Notes: generated by a model from the letters alone, not told the origin. 64,000 bases of DNA from AP-15 sp963814805 (GCA_963814805.1 CAWFER010000012.1:62001-126000); one strand, 5' to 3'. Shown: positions 26,451 through 36,727, numbered from the stretch's first letter. Numbers and translations are program-made.

Positions 26451-27290
26451 AGATCGGCTCGGACGAACATAAGAAGCGGTTCTGCAGCCAGTTTATTGCG
26501 AGCCATAACGCCTACCGCCCCGAGGCGCTCGCTTGGCCCGATCTCGACGCCGTGGCGCTGGCCCGCTTGCGAGCGATCCCGTTCTGGACTGAAGTGCTCT
26601 ACACCGAGCGGCGCGCCGGCACCATCGTCGATGCGTATGCGGCGATGGTCGACGACCCAATGGTGCGCGAAGCGATCATGCTGCAGGGTTTCGAGGAGGC
26701 GCGCCACGCCGACCTGCTGCGGCTGATGGTCCACCGCTACGGTGTGGCCGTCGAGGAACGGCCGCTCGAGGCAGTGGGGCCAAATCTCTATCGGGCTTTC
26801 GCCGATTTCGGCTACGGCGAATGCCTTGACGCCTTTCTCGGTTTCGGCGTGTTTCAGATTGCCCGGCGAGCCGGTTTTCTGCCCGAGCCGATGTTCGCGA
26901 TCTTTCGAGACCCTGATGCACGAGGAGAACCGTCACATCGTCTTTTTCGTCAATTGGATGGGGTGGGAGCAGGCGCGCCGCGGACGGGGCGCGCCGTGGC
27001 TGCGCTCGGCGGTCGCCGCCGGCTATTACTGCCGGGCGATCGGCCGCCTTCTCGGGACCGTCCGGCGCGGGCAGGCGGCGAACGGCGGCAAGGACTTCTC
27101 GGCGACCGAGGCCAGCGTTTTCCTCGGCGGCTTCTCGGTTCGCGGGCTGGTCGAGGAATGCTGCGCCGAGCATGGCCGGCGAATGGCGGCCTTCGACTCC
27201 GATCTGTTGCAGCCACGCTTTTTGCCGCGGTTCGCGGCGCTGGCGCTGGCCGGTCTGCGCCTTGGAGGCCGCCGTCGCGGTTCCCGTTAG
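26447..27290 (+). CDS. Ferritin-like di-iron protein, second paralogue (one frameshift)
   Basis: About 280 residues, clearly paralogous to the preceding protein: it aligns from HKKRFCSQFIASHNAYRPEA onward. Ligands are retained: Glu in LYTERRAGT, Glu/His in GFEEARHADLL, Glu in GYGECLDAFLGFG and Glu/His in LMHEENRHIVFFVNW. An extra T near 26907 (ATCTTTCGAG for ATCTTCGAG) splits it between the third and fourth helices. It lacks the first copy's C-terminal arginine/methionine repeat. The four-base overlap with the upstream gene and six-base gap to the HpnL-like gene indicate one operon. Confidence 0.75.
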
Positions 27291-27296
27291 CTGCGC

Positions 27297-28310
27297 ATGA
27301 GGATGTTTTCGATCCTGGCGGCGGCGATCGGACTGGCGCTGGTTGCCGCCCTGCTGATCCATTTCGGGGCGGGCGCGGTCATCCGTTCCTTGCTCGCGGT
27401 AGGCTGGGCGGGTTTTGCCGCAATCTGCCTGATCCAGCTGGCGCTGATCGGATTGATGGGCGTCGCCTGGTGGGCGCTGCTGCCGGGGACGAGCCCATGG
27501 GCTGCGATCTGGGCGCGGCTCGTCCGCGATTCCGCGTCGGAGGTGCTGCCGCTCTCCCAGCTCGGCGGCTATGTGTCGGGGGCGCGGGCGATCGCCATTT
27601 CCGGGGTTTCCGGCAATGCCGCCGCCGCCAGCACAATCGTCGACGTCACCCTCGAATTTTTCGCGCAGATCGCCTACACCGGGCTGGCGCTAGCGTGGCT
27701 CTTATCTGTCGAACCGCGGGCGCGGGTGGCGGCGCCGGCCGCCATCGGCCTCATGGTCGCCGGATGTTTGGCCGCCGGGTTCGTGACCGCTCAGCGTCGC
27801 GGCCTTGGCGTGCTCGATCGCCTCGGCGGCGCGCTCCGCCGCGGATGGGCCGAACGGATGGCGGTGGGGGCGGCGGCGCTGCACGCGGCCATCGCCGACA
27901 TCTATGCCCGCAGGGCCGGGCTTTGGATCAACCTCGTCCTCCACCTTGCCTGCTGGATCGGCAGCGCGGTCGAGATCTGGCTGGCCTTGCGCTTGATGGG
28001 CGCGGCGCTCGGTTTTGGCGCGGTTCTGCTGATCGAGAGCCTGCTCTATGCGATCCGCAGCGTCGCTTTTGCCGTGCCAAACGCGGTCGGGGTGCAGGAG
28101 GGCGCCTATATCGTGCTTGGGGCGAGCTTTGGTCTGACCCCGGACATCGCGTTGGCGCTGTCCTTGTTGAAACGAGCGCGCGACGCGGTGCTTGGCCTGC
28201 CCGCGCTCGGCGCCTGGCAACTCGTCGAAAGCGGACGCCTCTACCGCGGCTCCGCCACCCACCCGAACGATTTTCGCCCGCGTCTCGAAACGAAACCCCG
28301 ATCGCGATGA
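27297..28310 (+). CDS. HpnL-like / lysylphosphatidylglycerol synthase TM-region protein
   Basis: 337-residue polytopic membrane protein with about eight hydrophobic segments, intact. It matches the UPF0104/HpnL group: GGYVSGARAIAISGVSGNAA, STIVDVTLEFFAQIAYTGLA and SVAFAVPNAVGVQEGAYIVL. HpnL members are tied by gene context to hopanoid or lipid transport between membranes. No squalene-hopene cyclase or other hpn gene is in this window, so the lipid substrate is unknown. Translation is probably coupled to the two ferritin-like genes. Confidence 0.75.
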   Translation: MRMFSILAAAIGLALVAALLIHFGAGAVIRSLLAVGWAGFAAICLIQLALIGLMGVAWWALLPGTSPWAAIWARLVRDSASEVLPLSQLGGYVSGARAIAISGVSGNAAAASTIVDVTLEFFAQIAYTGLALAWLLSVEPRARVAAPAAIGLMVAGCLAAGFVTAQRRGLGVLDRLGGALRRGWAERMAVGAAALHAAIADIYARRAGLWINLVLHLACWIGSAVEIWLALRLMGAALGFGAVLLIESLLYAIRSVAFAVPNAVGVQEGAYIVLGASFGLTPDIALALSLLKRARDAVLGLPALGAWQLVESGRLYRGSATHPNDFRPRLETKPRSR

Positions 28311-28613
28311 CCGGGGTTTCTCGCCCTCTGCACCCGGAGGCAAGGGCAGAGGCGTGCGCATCGTTCACGGAGGTCGATCAAGGAAGGCAGGACGATGCAA
28401 ATGCATACTGCTGCAGAGCCGATAAGATTGCAATAAGAATTCAAATGATTAAGCATTTATCTTTGATACACGCGTTCCGTGCGGCAGCGAGGGGCGCGGA
28501 CGGTTCGGGCGCCGCCGCCGGTTGCGGCTTTGTCTGCGGTTCACGGTAAGGTGACCACCCTTGTGTGGCCGCAGGGTTAACATTGCCGGCTCCCGTGGCC
28601 GAGCCGGACCGCG
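28311..28613. other. Intergenic stretch with a hairpin and an AT-rich patch
   Basis: No gene is supportable here. CCTCTGC (28325-28331) pairs with GCAGAGG (28346-28352) just after the HpnL-like stop and could be a terminator or dispersed repeat, but no T run follows. Bases 28421-28470 are strikingly AT-rich for this genome and probably carry the promoter of the TVP38 gene or a regulator site. I could not fix a -35/-10 pair. Confidence 0.5.
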
Positions 28614-29345
28614 ATGCCCGACAATCCCCCGCCGCAGCATGGCTTTTCTGCGCGTCGCCTGGCGCCGCTCGGGCTTCTCGTCGCCGCCGGCGTCGCCTTT
28701 ATGGCCGCTGGCGGAGGCCATTATGTGACGTTTGCCGCGCTTGCCGAACACCGCGGCTGGTTGTGTCGCCTTGTCGCCCGCCGGGGTGTCGTCGCCGCCC
28801 TCCTCTACAGCGCGGCCTATGCGGTTCTGGTGGCGCTGTCGCTTCCCGGCGGGGCGGTGCTGACGATTGCCGGCGGCTTTCTATTCGGAACCTGGGTCGG
28901 CGGCATGTGCGCGGTGATCGGCGCGACCTTGGGCGCGACCGGGCTTTTTCTCGCGGTGCGCGCCGGCCTCGGCCCAAACACCGTTGGCGGCCTGGCGCTA
29001 AGCGCCGGGCCGTTCCTTGGCAGGCTCGAAGCCGGATTTCGCGCCCATGCGTTCAGCTATCTGCTGGCGCTGCGTCTGATGCCGCTGTTCCCGTTCTGGC
29101 TGACCAACCTGGTGCCGGCGCTGGCAGGGGTTGGCCTTCCGACCTACCTGCTGGCGACGTTTATCGGCATCATTCCGGCAACCTTCGTCTACGCCAGCCT
29201 CGGCAACGACTTTGGCAAGGCCGTCGAAACGCCGGATGCGAACGTCCTGTTCCGGCCCGGCGTGCTGCTGCCGATCCTGGCCCTGGCCGTGCTCGCCCTG
29301 GTTCCGGTGTGGTACAAGCGCTGGCGCCGCAAACCCTCGGCATGA
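28614..29345 (+). CDS. TVP38/TMEM64 (DedA-superfamily) membrane protein
   Basis: 243 residues with five to six hydrophobic segments, intact. It carries the VTT-domain features SLPGGAVLTIAGGFLFGTWV, ATLGATGLFLAVRAGLG, FSYLLALRLMPLFPFWLTNL and GIIPATFVYASLGNDFG. VTT/DedA proteins are linked to lipid scrambling and membrane homeostasis. The stop overlaps the next start (ATGA), so it is coupled to the disulfide oxidoreductase, a pairing seen widely in bacteria. Confidence 0.88.
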   Translation: MPDNPPPQHGFSARRLAPLGLLVAAGVAFMAAGGGHYVTFAALAEHRGWLCRLVARRGVVAALLYSAAYAVLVALSLPGGAVLTIAGGFLFGTWVGGMCAVIGATLGATGLFLAVRAGLGPNTVGGLALSAGPFLGRLEAGFRAHAFSYLLALRLMPLFPFWLTNLVPALAGVGLPTYLLATFIGIIPATFVYASLGNDFGKAVETPDANVLFRPGVLLPILALAVLALVPVWYKRWRRKPSA

Positions 29346-30765
29346 GCCGTCCGCTCACCCCCGATCTGTGCGTCGTCGGCGCCGGCGCCGGCGGGCTGGC
29401 GGTCGCCGCCGGGGCGGCGCAGCTCGGCGCCGCGGTGGTGCTGATCGAGCGCGGCGCGATGGGCGGCGACTGCCTGAATTTCGGCTGCGTTCCGTCGAAA
29501 TCGCTGCTCGCCGCCGCGCCGGCGCGCCGAGCTGTGGCGGCAGGCGCCGCGCAATTCGGCGTTTCCTGCGACCCGCCGCGGATCGATTTCGCCGCGGTCG
29601 GCGACCAGGTCGCGCGAGGTGATCGCCAACGCTCGCGCCGAATGATTCGGCGGAGCGGTTCGAGGGCTTGGGCGTCACCGTGCTGCGCGCCACGGCGCGT
29701 TTCACCAGCCCGCGCGCGATGTTCGCCGGCGCGGTCGAGATCCGAGCCCGCCGGTTCGTGATCGCGACCGGCTCGCAGCCGGCGGCGCCGCCGATCGCCG
29801 GGCTCGACGAGGTGCCCTATCTGACCAACGAGACCGTGTTCGCCAACCGCGAATTGCCCGAGCATCTGATCGTCATCGGCGGCGGTCCGATCGGCATCGA
29901 GATGGCGCAGGCGCATCGCCGGCTCGGCGCGCGGGTCACCGTGCTCGATCGCGGCCCGCTGCTGCCGCGCGACGATCCCGAGCTCGCCGCCCTGCTCGCC
30001 GAACGGCTCGCCGGCGAGGGGATAGCGCTGCGCCCGCGGGTCGCGATCGCCGCCGTGGCGCGCGATGCGGCGGGCGTCGATGGTCCGGCTCGGCGATGGC
30101 GAAGAGATCAAGGGTTCGCATCTGCTGGTCGCCGCCGGCCGGCGGCCGAGCATCGAAGCGCTTGGATCTCGCCGCCGCCGGGATCGCCGCCGGCGCGCAG
30201 GGGATCGCCGTCGATGCGCGGCTGCGCACCTCCAACCGGCGCGTCTTTGCCGTCGGCGATGTCGCGGGCGGGCCGCAATTCACCCATGTCGCGCTCTATC
30301 ACGCCGGGATCGTGATCCAGAACGCGCTGTTCCGCATCCCGGCGCGGGTCGATTACCGGGCCTTGCCGTGGGTCACCTACACCGACCCCGAGCTCGCCCA
30401 GGTCGGGGCGACCGAGGCGGCGGCGCGGCAGAGCCGGCGGGTCGGTGCGGGTGCTGCGCTGGCCCTTCGCCGAGAACGACCGCGCCCAGGCCGAGCGCGA
30501 CACCGAGGGCCTGGTCAAGATCGTCACCCGCCGCGACGGGCGCATTCTCGGCGCCTCGATCCTCGGCGCCGGGGCCGGCGATCTGATCCTGCCCTGGGCC
30601 TTGGCGATCTCGCAAAAGCTCAAGATCGGCGCGCTCGCCAATCTGGTCGTGCCCTACCCGACCCGCGGCGAGGCCGGCAAGCGCGCGGCCGGCGGCTTTT
30701 ACACGCCGGCATTGTTTTCGCCGCGCACCCGCCGCATCGTGCGCTTTCTGGCGCGGTTTGGCTGA
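29342..30765 (+). CDS. FAD-dependent pyridine nucleotide-disulfide oxidoreductase, mercuric-reductase-like (frameshifted)
   Basis: Class I flavoprotein disulfide reductase, about 470 residues. FAD-binding CVVGAGAGGLAVAAGAAQLG, redox disulfide in GGDCLNFGCVPSKSLL, NAD-binding LIVIGGGPIGIEMAQAHRRL, second FAD site RVFAVGDVAGGPQFTHVA and dimerisation domain LGASILGAGAGDLILPW are visible. The C-terminal active-site block reads VVPYPTRGE, where lipoamide dehydrogenases have HAHPTLSE; the catalytic histidine is therefore absent, as in the TVP38-associated group. Breaks occur near 29615, 29632, 30085, 30170 and 30440. The substrate is unknown, and mercury resistance should not be assumed. Confidence 0.82.
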
Positions 30766-30779
30766 AGCGGACCACCGCT

Positions 30780-32187
30780 GTGCTGCTGCGGAGCCTGTCG
30801 GCCCGTCTTCTGGTGTTGACCGTCTTCTTCGTGATGGTCGGCGAAGTGCTGATCTTCGTGCCGTCGGTGGCGCGCTTTCGCATGACCTATTTCGAGAACC
30901 GCATCGCCGCCGGCGAGCTCGCGACGCTGGCGCTCGAGGCGAGCCCGACCGGGCGTCTGCCGCGGTCTCTGGTCGACAAGCTGCTGGCCCAGGATCGGCG
31001 CCCACGGCGTCATCCTGCACCGCGCCGACGGGATGGTGCTGATGCTCGACCGCCCGGTGCCGCCGCGCGCCGACCTGACGATCGACCTGACCCACCCCGG
31101 CGTCATTGCCGCCATCCGCGGCTCGTTCGGCGCGCTGTTTCGCAGCGGAAACCGCATTCTGCGGGTGCTCGGCCCGTCGCCGACCGGCAGCGGCGAGACC
31201 GTCGAGGTGTTGCTCGACGAGGCGCCGCTGCGGGCCGAGATGTGGGGCTTCGGCGCCCGCATCCTCGAATTGTCGGTGGTGATCTCACTGCTCGCCGCGG
31301 CCCTCGTCTATCTGAGCCTGCAATGGCTGATGGTGCGGCCGATGCGCCGGCTGACGGCGAGCATGATCGAATTTCGCCAGGATCCCGAGGACGCCTCGCG
31401 GATGATCCGGGCCAGCCGCCGCAGGGACGAGATCGGCGTCGCCGAGCGAGAGCTCGCGGTCATGCAGGAGACCGTGCGCCGGGCCTTGGGTCAGCGCGCG
31501 CGGCTGGCGGCCCTCGGCGCCGCGGTGGCCAAGATCAATCACGATCTGCGCAATGTCCTGGCGACGGCGCGGCTCGTCGCCGATGGGCTGACCGCCAGCG
31601 CCGCCCCTGAAGTGCGCCGCATCCTGCCGCGGCTGATCGATGCGATCGACCGGGCCGTGGGGTTGTGCACCCGCACCCTCGATTTTTCCCGCGAGGGCGC
31701 AGCTCCCTTGGCGCTGACCCGGTTTCGCCTCGGCCTGCTGATCGGGGAGGTGGGCTCCGGCCTCGCGGTCCCCGAGCACGAGCTGGCGATCGCAAGCGCG
31801 ATCCCGGCCGAGTTCGAGGTCGAGGCCGATCGCGATCAGCTCTACCGGGTGCTGTCGAACCTGGCGCGCAACGCGGTCGAGGCCGGCGCGCGGCAATTGC
31901 GGTTCGCGGCGGCGCGCGAGAACGGATCGGTCTCAATCGAGGTCGACGATGACGGCCCCGGCATGCCGCCCGAAGCGAGCGAGAATCTGTTTCGCCCGTT
32001 TTTCGGCTCGGCCCGCCCCGGCGGCACCGGCCTCGGCCTAGCGATCGCCCGCGAATTGATGCGCGCGCACGGTGGCGACCTGGCCCTGGTCGCCAGCACC
32101 GGCGCCGGCACGGTCTTTCGCCTGACCCTGCCGGCTCCAGCCGTACATCGCGCCGCGATCAGTCGAGCGCCAGCGTCGTCGTCTTGA
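30780..32187 (+). CDS. Membrane sensor histidine kinase (one frameshift)
   Basis: About 468 residues. First TM LLVLTVFFVMVGEVLIFVP, a periplasmic loop of about 140 residues, second TM SVVISLLAAALVYLSLQWLM, a HAMP-like region (RPMRRLTASMIEFRQDPED), an atypical HisKA with AAVAKINHDLRNVLATARLV (phospho-His), and an HATPase domain with VLSNLARNAVEAG, VDDDGPGMP and GGTGLGLAIARELM. An extra G near 30994 breaks the sensor region. GTG 30780 is the likeliest start, 15 bases after the oxidoreductase. No response regulator lies next to it. The 3' end overlaps the convergent methyltransferase by 29 bases. Confidence 0.88.
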
Positions 32188-33400
32188 GGTAGGCGCTCTC
32201 GGGTAGTGAGGGATGGACCGGGTGGTCGGGCCCGGCCCCGGCATCGCGCAGGATGCGGAAGCTGCGGCCGGCGTCGGCGAGCCCGCGCCGCACCGCCTCG
32301 GCGAAATCGGCCGCCGTGACATTGTAGGAGCACGAGGCGAGAAACAGGATGCCCTCGCGCGCGGTCAGCGATGCGCCGAGCCGGGCCAGCTTGCGGTAGC
32401 CGCGCAGCGCCGCCGGCAGCTCCTTGCGCGATTTGGCGAAGGCCGGCGGGTCGGCGATGACGAGGTCGAAGCGCTCGCCGGCGGCGGCGAGCCGGGCCGC
32501 TTCGCCAAGGACTTCGGCGCGGCGAAAGCCCAGGATGCCGTCGACCTCGTTCAGCGCCGCCGCCGCGGCCGCCAGCGCCAGCGCCGGCTCGGAGCGGTCG
32601 ATGCCCAAGACTTCGATGGCGCCGGCGCGCGCCGCCTGCACCGCGAACCCGCCGGTGCAGCAATAAAGATCGAGAACCCGGGCGCCCCGCGCCAGGCCGG
32701 CGACAAAGCGCCGATTGTCGCGCTGGTCGAAAAACCAGCCGGTCTTCTGCCCGGCGAGCGGGTCGATCGGAAAGCGGGCGCCGTTTTCGTGGACCAGCAC
32801 CCGCGCGTCGAGGGCGCCCAGCGGCGACCCGCGCCTCGGGCGGCAGCCCCTCCTGGGCGCGCGCCGGGCTGTCGTTGCGCAGCACGATCGCCTGCGGCCG
32901 CAACAGCGCCGCCAAAGCGTCGAGCACCAGCGGCTCGAGGCGCGCGATGCCGGCGGCGTTCGACTGCACCACCAGGACCGCGCCGAAGCGGTCGACGACG
33001 AGACCCGGCAATCCGTCGGCCTCGGCATGGACCAGCCGGTAATAGGGCTCATTAAACAGGCGCTCGCGCAGCCGCAAGCGCCCGTTCGAGGCGGCGCCGT
33101 AGAAAGCGCCGGTCGATCGGCCGCGCGGCGTCGCGGTCGAGGAGCCGCAGGGCCAGCAGGCAATGCGGGTTGAACATCGCGATGCCGAGCGGCCTGTCGT
33201 CGGCCCGGCGCAGGGTGACGAGCGCGCCCGGCGGGAGCGCCCGCGCCGCCTCGTCCATCCGCATCTCGTTCGCATAAATCCACGGGTGGCCCGATTCGGC
33301 GCGCTTGTGCCGCCCCGGCAGCAGCGTGACCTCGGGCCGGGCCGCCGGGTCGTCGGCCGCGCGTCGCCGCCTGGTCGATCGCAGATGTCTCGGCACTCAT
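32159..33400 (-). CDS. Class I SAM-dependent rRNA methyltransferase, RlmI-like (frameshifted)
   Basis: About 410 residues joined. An N-terminal PUA domain (LLPGRHKRAESGHPWIYANE) and linker domain precede an RFM-type methyltransferase: LDLYCCTGGFAVQAARAGA (SAM motif I), LVIADPPAFAKSRKELPAAL (motif IV) and GILFLASCSYNVTAADF with the cysteine typical of m5C enzymes. E. coli RlmI methylates 23S rRNA C1962. Breaks occur near 33358, 33130, 33080 and 32822. ATG 33400 gives MSAETSAIDQAAT, which joins the PUA domain after one slip. Confidence 0.85.
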   Translation of the reverse strand: MSAETSAIDQAATRGRRPGGPARGHAAAGAAQARRIGPPVDLCERDADGRGGAGAPAGRARHPAPGRRQAARHRDVQPALPAGPAAPRPRRRAADRPALSTAPPRTGACGCASACLMSPITGWSMPRPTDCRVSSSTASARSWWCSRTPPASRASSRWCSTLWRRCCGRRRSCCATTARRAPRRGCRPRRGSPLGALDARVLVHENGARFPIDPLAGQKTGWFFDQRDNRRFVAGLARGARVLDLYCCTGGFAVQAARAGAIEVLGIDRSEPALALAAAAAALNEVDGILGFRRAEVLGEAARLAAAGERFDLVIADPPAFAKSRKELPAALRGYRKLARLGASLTAREGILFLASCSYNVTAADFAEAVRRGLADAGRSFRILRDAGAGPDHPVHPSLPESAYLKTTTLALD

Positions 33401-33583
33401 GGTTAACCGCTCCCGGTTTGTTACGGCGGCACCGGCCATTGTGCCTGCGCCCGGCCGCGCCGGCGAGCCCCGCCCCGGGCATCGGCCAAAGAGCGCCGGG
33501 CGCGTTGCCGCGATCCGCCTTGCCTTTTCGGTCTCTGCGGGAGTAGTTGTTGGCTCTGCCAACGTCAGCTCGCTTGGCCGGAT

Positions 33584-33661
33584 GCGCCCGTAGCTCAATT
33601 GGATAGAGCACCAGACTACGGATCTGGGGGTTAGGGGTTCGAACTCCTCTCGGGCGCGCCA
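33584..33661 (+). tRNA. tRNA-Arg (anticodon ACG), CCA encoded
   Basis: Acceptor stem GCGCCCG (33584-33590) pairs with CGGGCGC (33651-33657). The D arm is GCTCAATTGGATAGAGC. Anticodon stem CCAGA/TCTGG encloses loop CTACGGA, so the anticodon is ACG (A34 probably edited to inosine). The T arm is AGGGGTTCGAACTCCTC in form, and GCCA closes the 3' end. It is isolated between divergent protein genes. Confidence 0.95.
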
Positions 33662-33879
33662 ATCCTTCCGGATCGAAACTGCCGACGTCGGCCGATAGCT
33701 GGCGCGGCCCGGCTTCGCTTCACTGCGGCGCGGCCAATTCCCAGAAGAGGGCTCTCGCCAGCGTCCCAATTTGAATTGTAACGGCTGTTCCCAGGCTGTT
33801 AAGTTTGCCGGTGTGAAAAATATGTCCTGCCGCCACAAGGCGCGGGAACAAAAAAGATGGGCAACCTGGGAGGGATACG

Positions 33880-35241
33880 ATGGCGACGACCGGGATCTCT
33901 GCGAGTCCGCTTTCCGAGGCCGAGCACAGCCGGCAGCTGCGCCGCGCGATCGTCGCCGGCACCGTCGGCACGATCATCGAGGCCTACGACTTCCTGCTTT
34001 ACGTCCAGGTCGCCCCGCTGGTCTTCGCGCATTTGTTCTTTCCCGTCCTCCGATCCGTTGGTCGGAACCTTGCAGGCCTTCGGCATCTACGCCGTCGGCT
34101 TTGTCTCGCGCCCGGTCGGCGCCGCGCTGTTCGGGCATTACGGCGACCGGATCGGGCGCAAGGTAACCCTGATCGCGACCCTGCTTGCTGACCGGCCTGT
34201 CGACCTTCGCCGTCGGCTTTGTGCCGGGCTACGCCTCGATCGGCATCTGGGGCGCGGTGATCCTGACCGTCGTGCGCTTCCTTCAAGGCATGGGCATCGG
34301 CGGCGAGTGGGGTGGGGCCACCTTGATCGCGATGGAATGGGCCAAGACCAACGCCCATCGCGGCTTCATCACCTCCTGGCCGCAATGGGGCGGTCCCGCC
34401 GGCCTGTTCCTCGCCAACCTGTCGTGCTGATCTTCAGCGCGATTTCCGGCGACCAGTTCCTGACCTGGGGCTGGCGCGTCCCGTTCTGGCTCAGCATCGT
34501 CATGGTCGGGGTCGGCCTCTACATCCGCCTCGGCATCCTCGAGACCCCGACCTTTTCGCGCCTCGTCGATGAGAAGCGCATCGAACGCGCCCCGGTTCTC
34601 GAAGTCCTGAAACGGCAGCCGAAGCTGATCGCGCTGACCGCATTCGCCGGATGGCCGAGCAGGGTCCGTTCTACATCTTCGCCGGCTTCATCTTCACCTA
34701 CGGCACGACGGTGCTGCACAGCTCGCGCAACCTGCTGCTGGCCGCGGTCATGGTCGCCACCGCGCTGTCGGCGGTCACCACCCCGCTGGCCGGCCACATC
34801 TCCGACCGCATCGGCCGCAAGCGGATGTATCTGATCGGCGCGTGCACGATGGGCGTGTTCGGCTTTGTCTATTTCGCGTTGCTGAACACCGCGATCCCCG
34901 GCGTGATCTTTCTCGCGATCGTACTGTCCTTCATCCCGCACGACATGATGTACGGGCCGCAGGCCGCACTGATCGCCGAATGCTTCACGCCGCGGCTGCG
35001 CTACAGCGGCTCCTCGCTCGGCTTCCATCTCGCCTCGATCATCGCCGGCGGTCCGGCGCCGATCATCGCGACGGCGCTGTTGGCGGCGACCGGCTCGGGC
35101 TATGTGATCGCGCTCTACATCCTGTTCTGCGCCGTCGTCACCGTTACCGCCACGGCCTTCCTGCCCGACTACACCAACCGCGACATCTCGCAGGAGCACG
35201 ATAGCCCCGTTGGGCCGCAGCAGGTGGCGGCGTCGTCCTGA
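33880..35241 (+). CDS. MFS transporter, metabolite:H+ symporter (MHS) type (frameshifted)
   Basis: About 453 residues joined with 12 predicted helices. MHS-family landmarks are GTIIEAYDFLLYVQVAPLVF near the first helix, GHYGDRIGRKVTLIATLLL (the loop 2-3 DxxGRK signature), VRFLQGMGIGGEWGGATLIA and a second DRIGRKRMYLIG in the C-terminal half. Relatives carry citrate, alpha-ketoglutarate, proline/betaine or shikimate. Four breaks were found: near 34047 (extra G), 34186 (extra T), 34410 and 34648 (each a base lost). ATG 33880 is supported by conserved N-terminal length. Confidence 0.88.
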
Positions 35242-35332
35242 GATCGCTTCGCTTCCGCCGCCCGTCACCGGTCGCGAATTGCCAATCGCGCGGCCATCGA
35301 GCTTAATGATGACGGGCAGAGGAGGCGCGGCG

Positions 35333-36667
35333 ATGCTGGTGCTGAGAGGCGCGAGGCTGATCGACGGGACCGGCGGCGCGCCGGCGGCCGCACAGCGCGA
35401 TCGTGATCGCGGAACCGGAGATCGAGGCGGTCGAGACCGGCGGTTCAGGCGGCTGGCCGGCCGATGCCGAAATCATCGACGTGTCCGGAATGACGATATC
35501 TGCCGGGGCTGATCGACACCCACGACCACCTGGCGATGCACGGCTACGATCTGGCGCGGCGCTGGGGCATCGACGAGCCGCAGACGACGCGCACATTGCG
35601 CACCGCCAAGGTTCTGCAACAGACGCTCGCCGCCGGCTATACGACGGTGCGCGACGCGGGCGGGCTCGATGCCGGGTTCAAGCGGGCGATCGACGAGGGG
35701 CTGATCGAGGGGCCACGGCTGGTGCTGTCGCTGGTCATCGTCTCGCCGATCGGCGGCATCGGCGACCGGGTCAGCCCGGCCGGCTTTTCGTGCTGCGTGC
35801 CGAACGACCCATTGTTACCGGATGGCGTCGTCAACAGCCTCGCCGACGTGCGGCCGGTGGTGCGCCGGGTGGTGCGGGCCGGGGCCGACGCGATCAAATG
35901 CGCCACGACCGGCGGCGCGAGTTCGCGGCCAGGGCACGGGCCGATGGACGGCGCCTTCAACCTCGACGAGATGCAGGCCTTGGTCGAGGAGGCGCACGCG
36001 CTCGACCGCCGGGTCATCTGTCACGCGCTTGGCGGGCGCGGGTTGAAGATCGCGGTCGAGGCCGGGGTCGAATTCGATCGACCATGGCTGCTATCTCGAC
36101 GAGGCGCCGGAACTGCTCGACCGGATGGCGCGCAAGGGCATCTTTTTCGTGCCGACCTTCGCGGTCTACGATTACCACCGCAAATCGCCGCTGCCGCATG
36201 TCCGCGAGCGCGCCCGCGACCTCGAGGAGCACCATGTCGCGAGCCTGCGCGCCGCACTCGCCGCCGGGGTCAAGATCGCCGCCGGCACCGACGCCGGCGG
36301 GCACGGCCATCCGCCGAACGCGATCGAGATCGCCTGCCTGGTCCGGGCCGGGATGACCCCGCTGCAGGCGCTGCGCGCGGCGACCGGCTGGGCCGCCGAA
36401 TGCATCGGCCGCGGCCACGATCTCGGCACGATCGAGAAGGGCAAGCTCGCCGATCTCGTCGTCGTCAAGGGCGACCCGCTGGCCGATGTGAGGATATTGC
36501 AAAAGCCGGAGCATATCGCGCTGGTGATCAAGGGCGGGGAGATCGCTCGCCGACCGCCTGGGCTGGTCCGAACGGCGGCCAGGCTCGACAACCTGAAAGC
36601 GTCTCGCGACAGTGAGGCGCCCATGGATGAATTTGCGCGCAGTGACAGCGAATGCCTAAGAGTTTAA
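35333..36667 (+). CDS. Metal-dependent amidohydrolase, imidazolonepropionase-like (frameshifted)
   Basis: About 444 residues joined. All amidohydrolase metal ligands can be placed: HxH in GLIDTHDHLAMHG, a carboxylated-lysine candidate in GADAIKCATTGGASS, His in RRVICHALGGRG, His in SIDHGCYLDE and Asp in KIAAGTDAGGHG. It ends with the usual TIEKGKLADLVVVKGDPLAD. Breaks are near 35391, 35505 and 36073 (an extra T in GAATTCGATC). ATG 35333 follows AGGAGG. Relatives include Xaa-Arg dipeptidases and imidazolonepropionase-like enzymes; substrate is undetermined. The adjacent transporter may import it. Confidence 0.83.
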
Positions 36668-36727
36668 TCGTTTGCCGAGTCGAGTACGATTGCGCCAGGA
36701 GGCACGTTTGCTGGATTGGCGCGGAAT

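Noticed and set aside
29342..30765. Mercury resistance (merA)
   Set aside because: No merR, merT or merP, no N-terminal heavy-metal domain and no vicinal C-terminal cysteines; only the general flavoprotein fold is shared.
33584..33661. Genomic island inserted at tRNA-Arg
   Set aside because: No integrase gene and no second copy of the tRNA 3' end within the window; flanking genes have ordinary composition.
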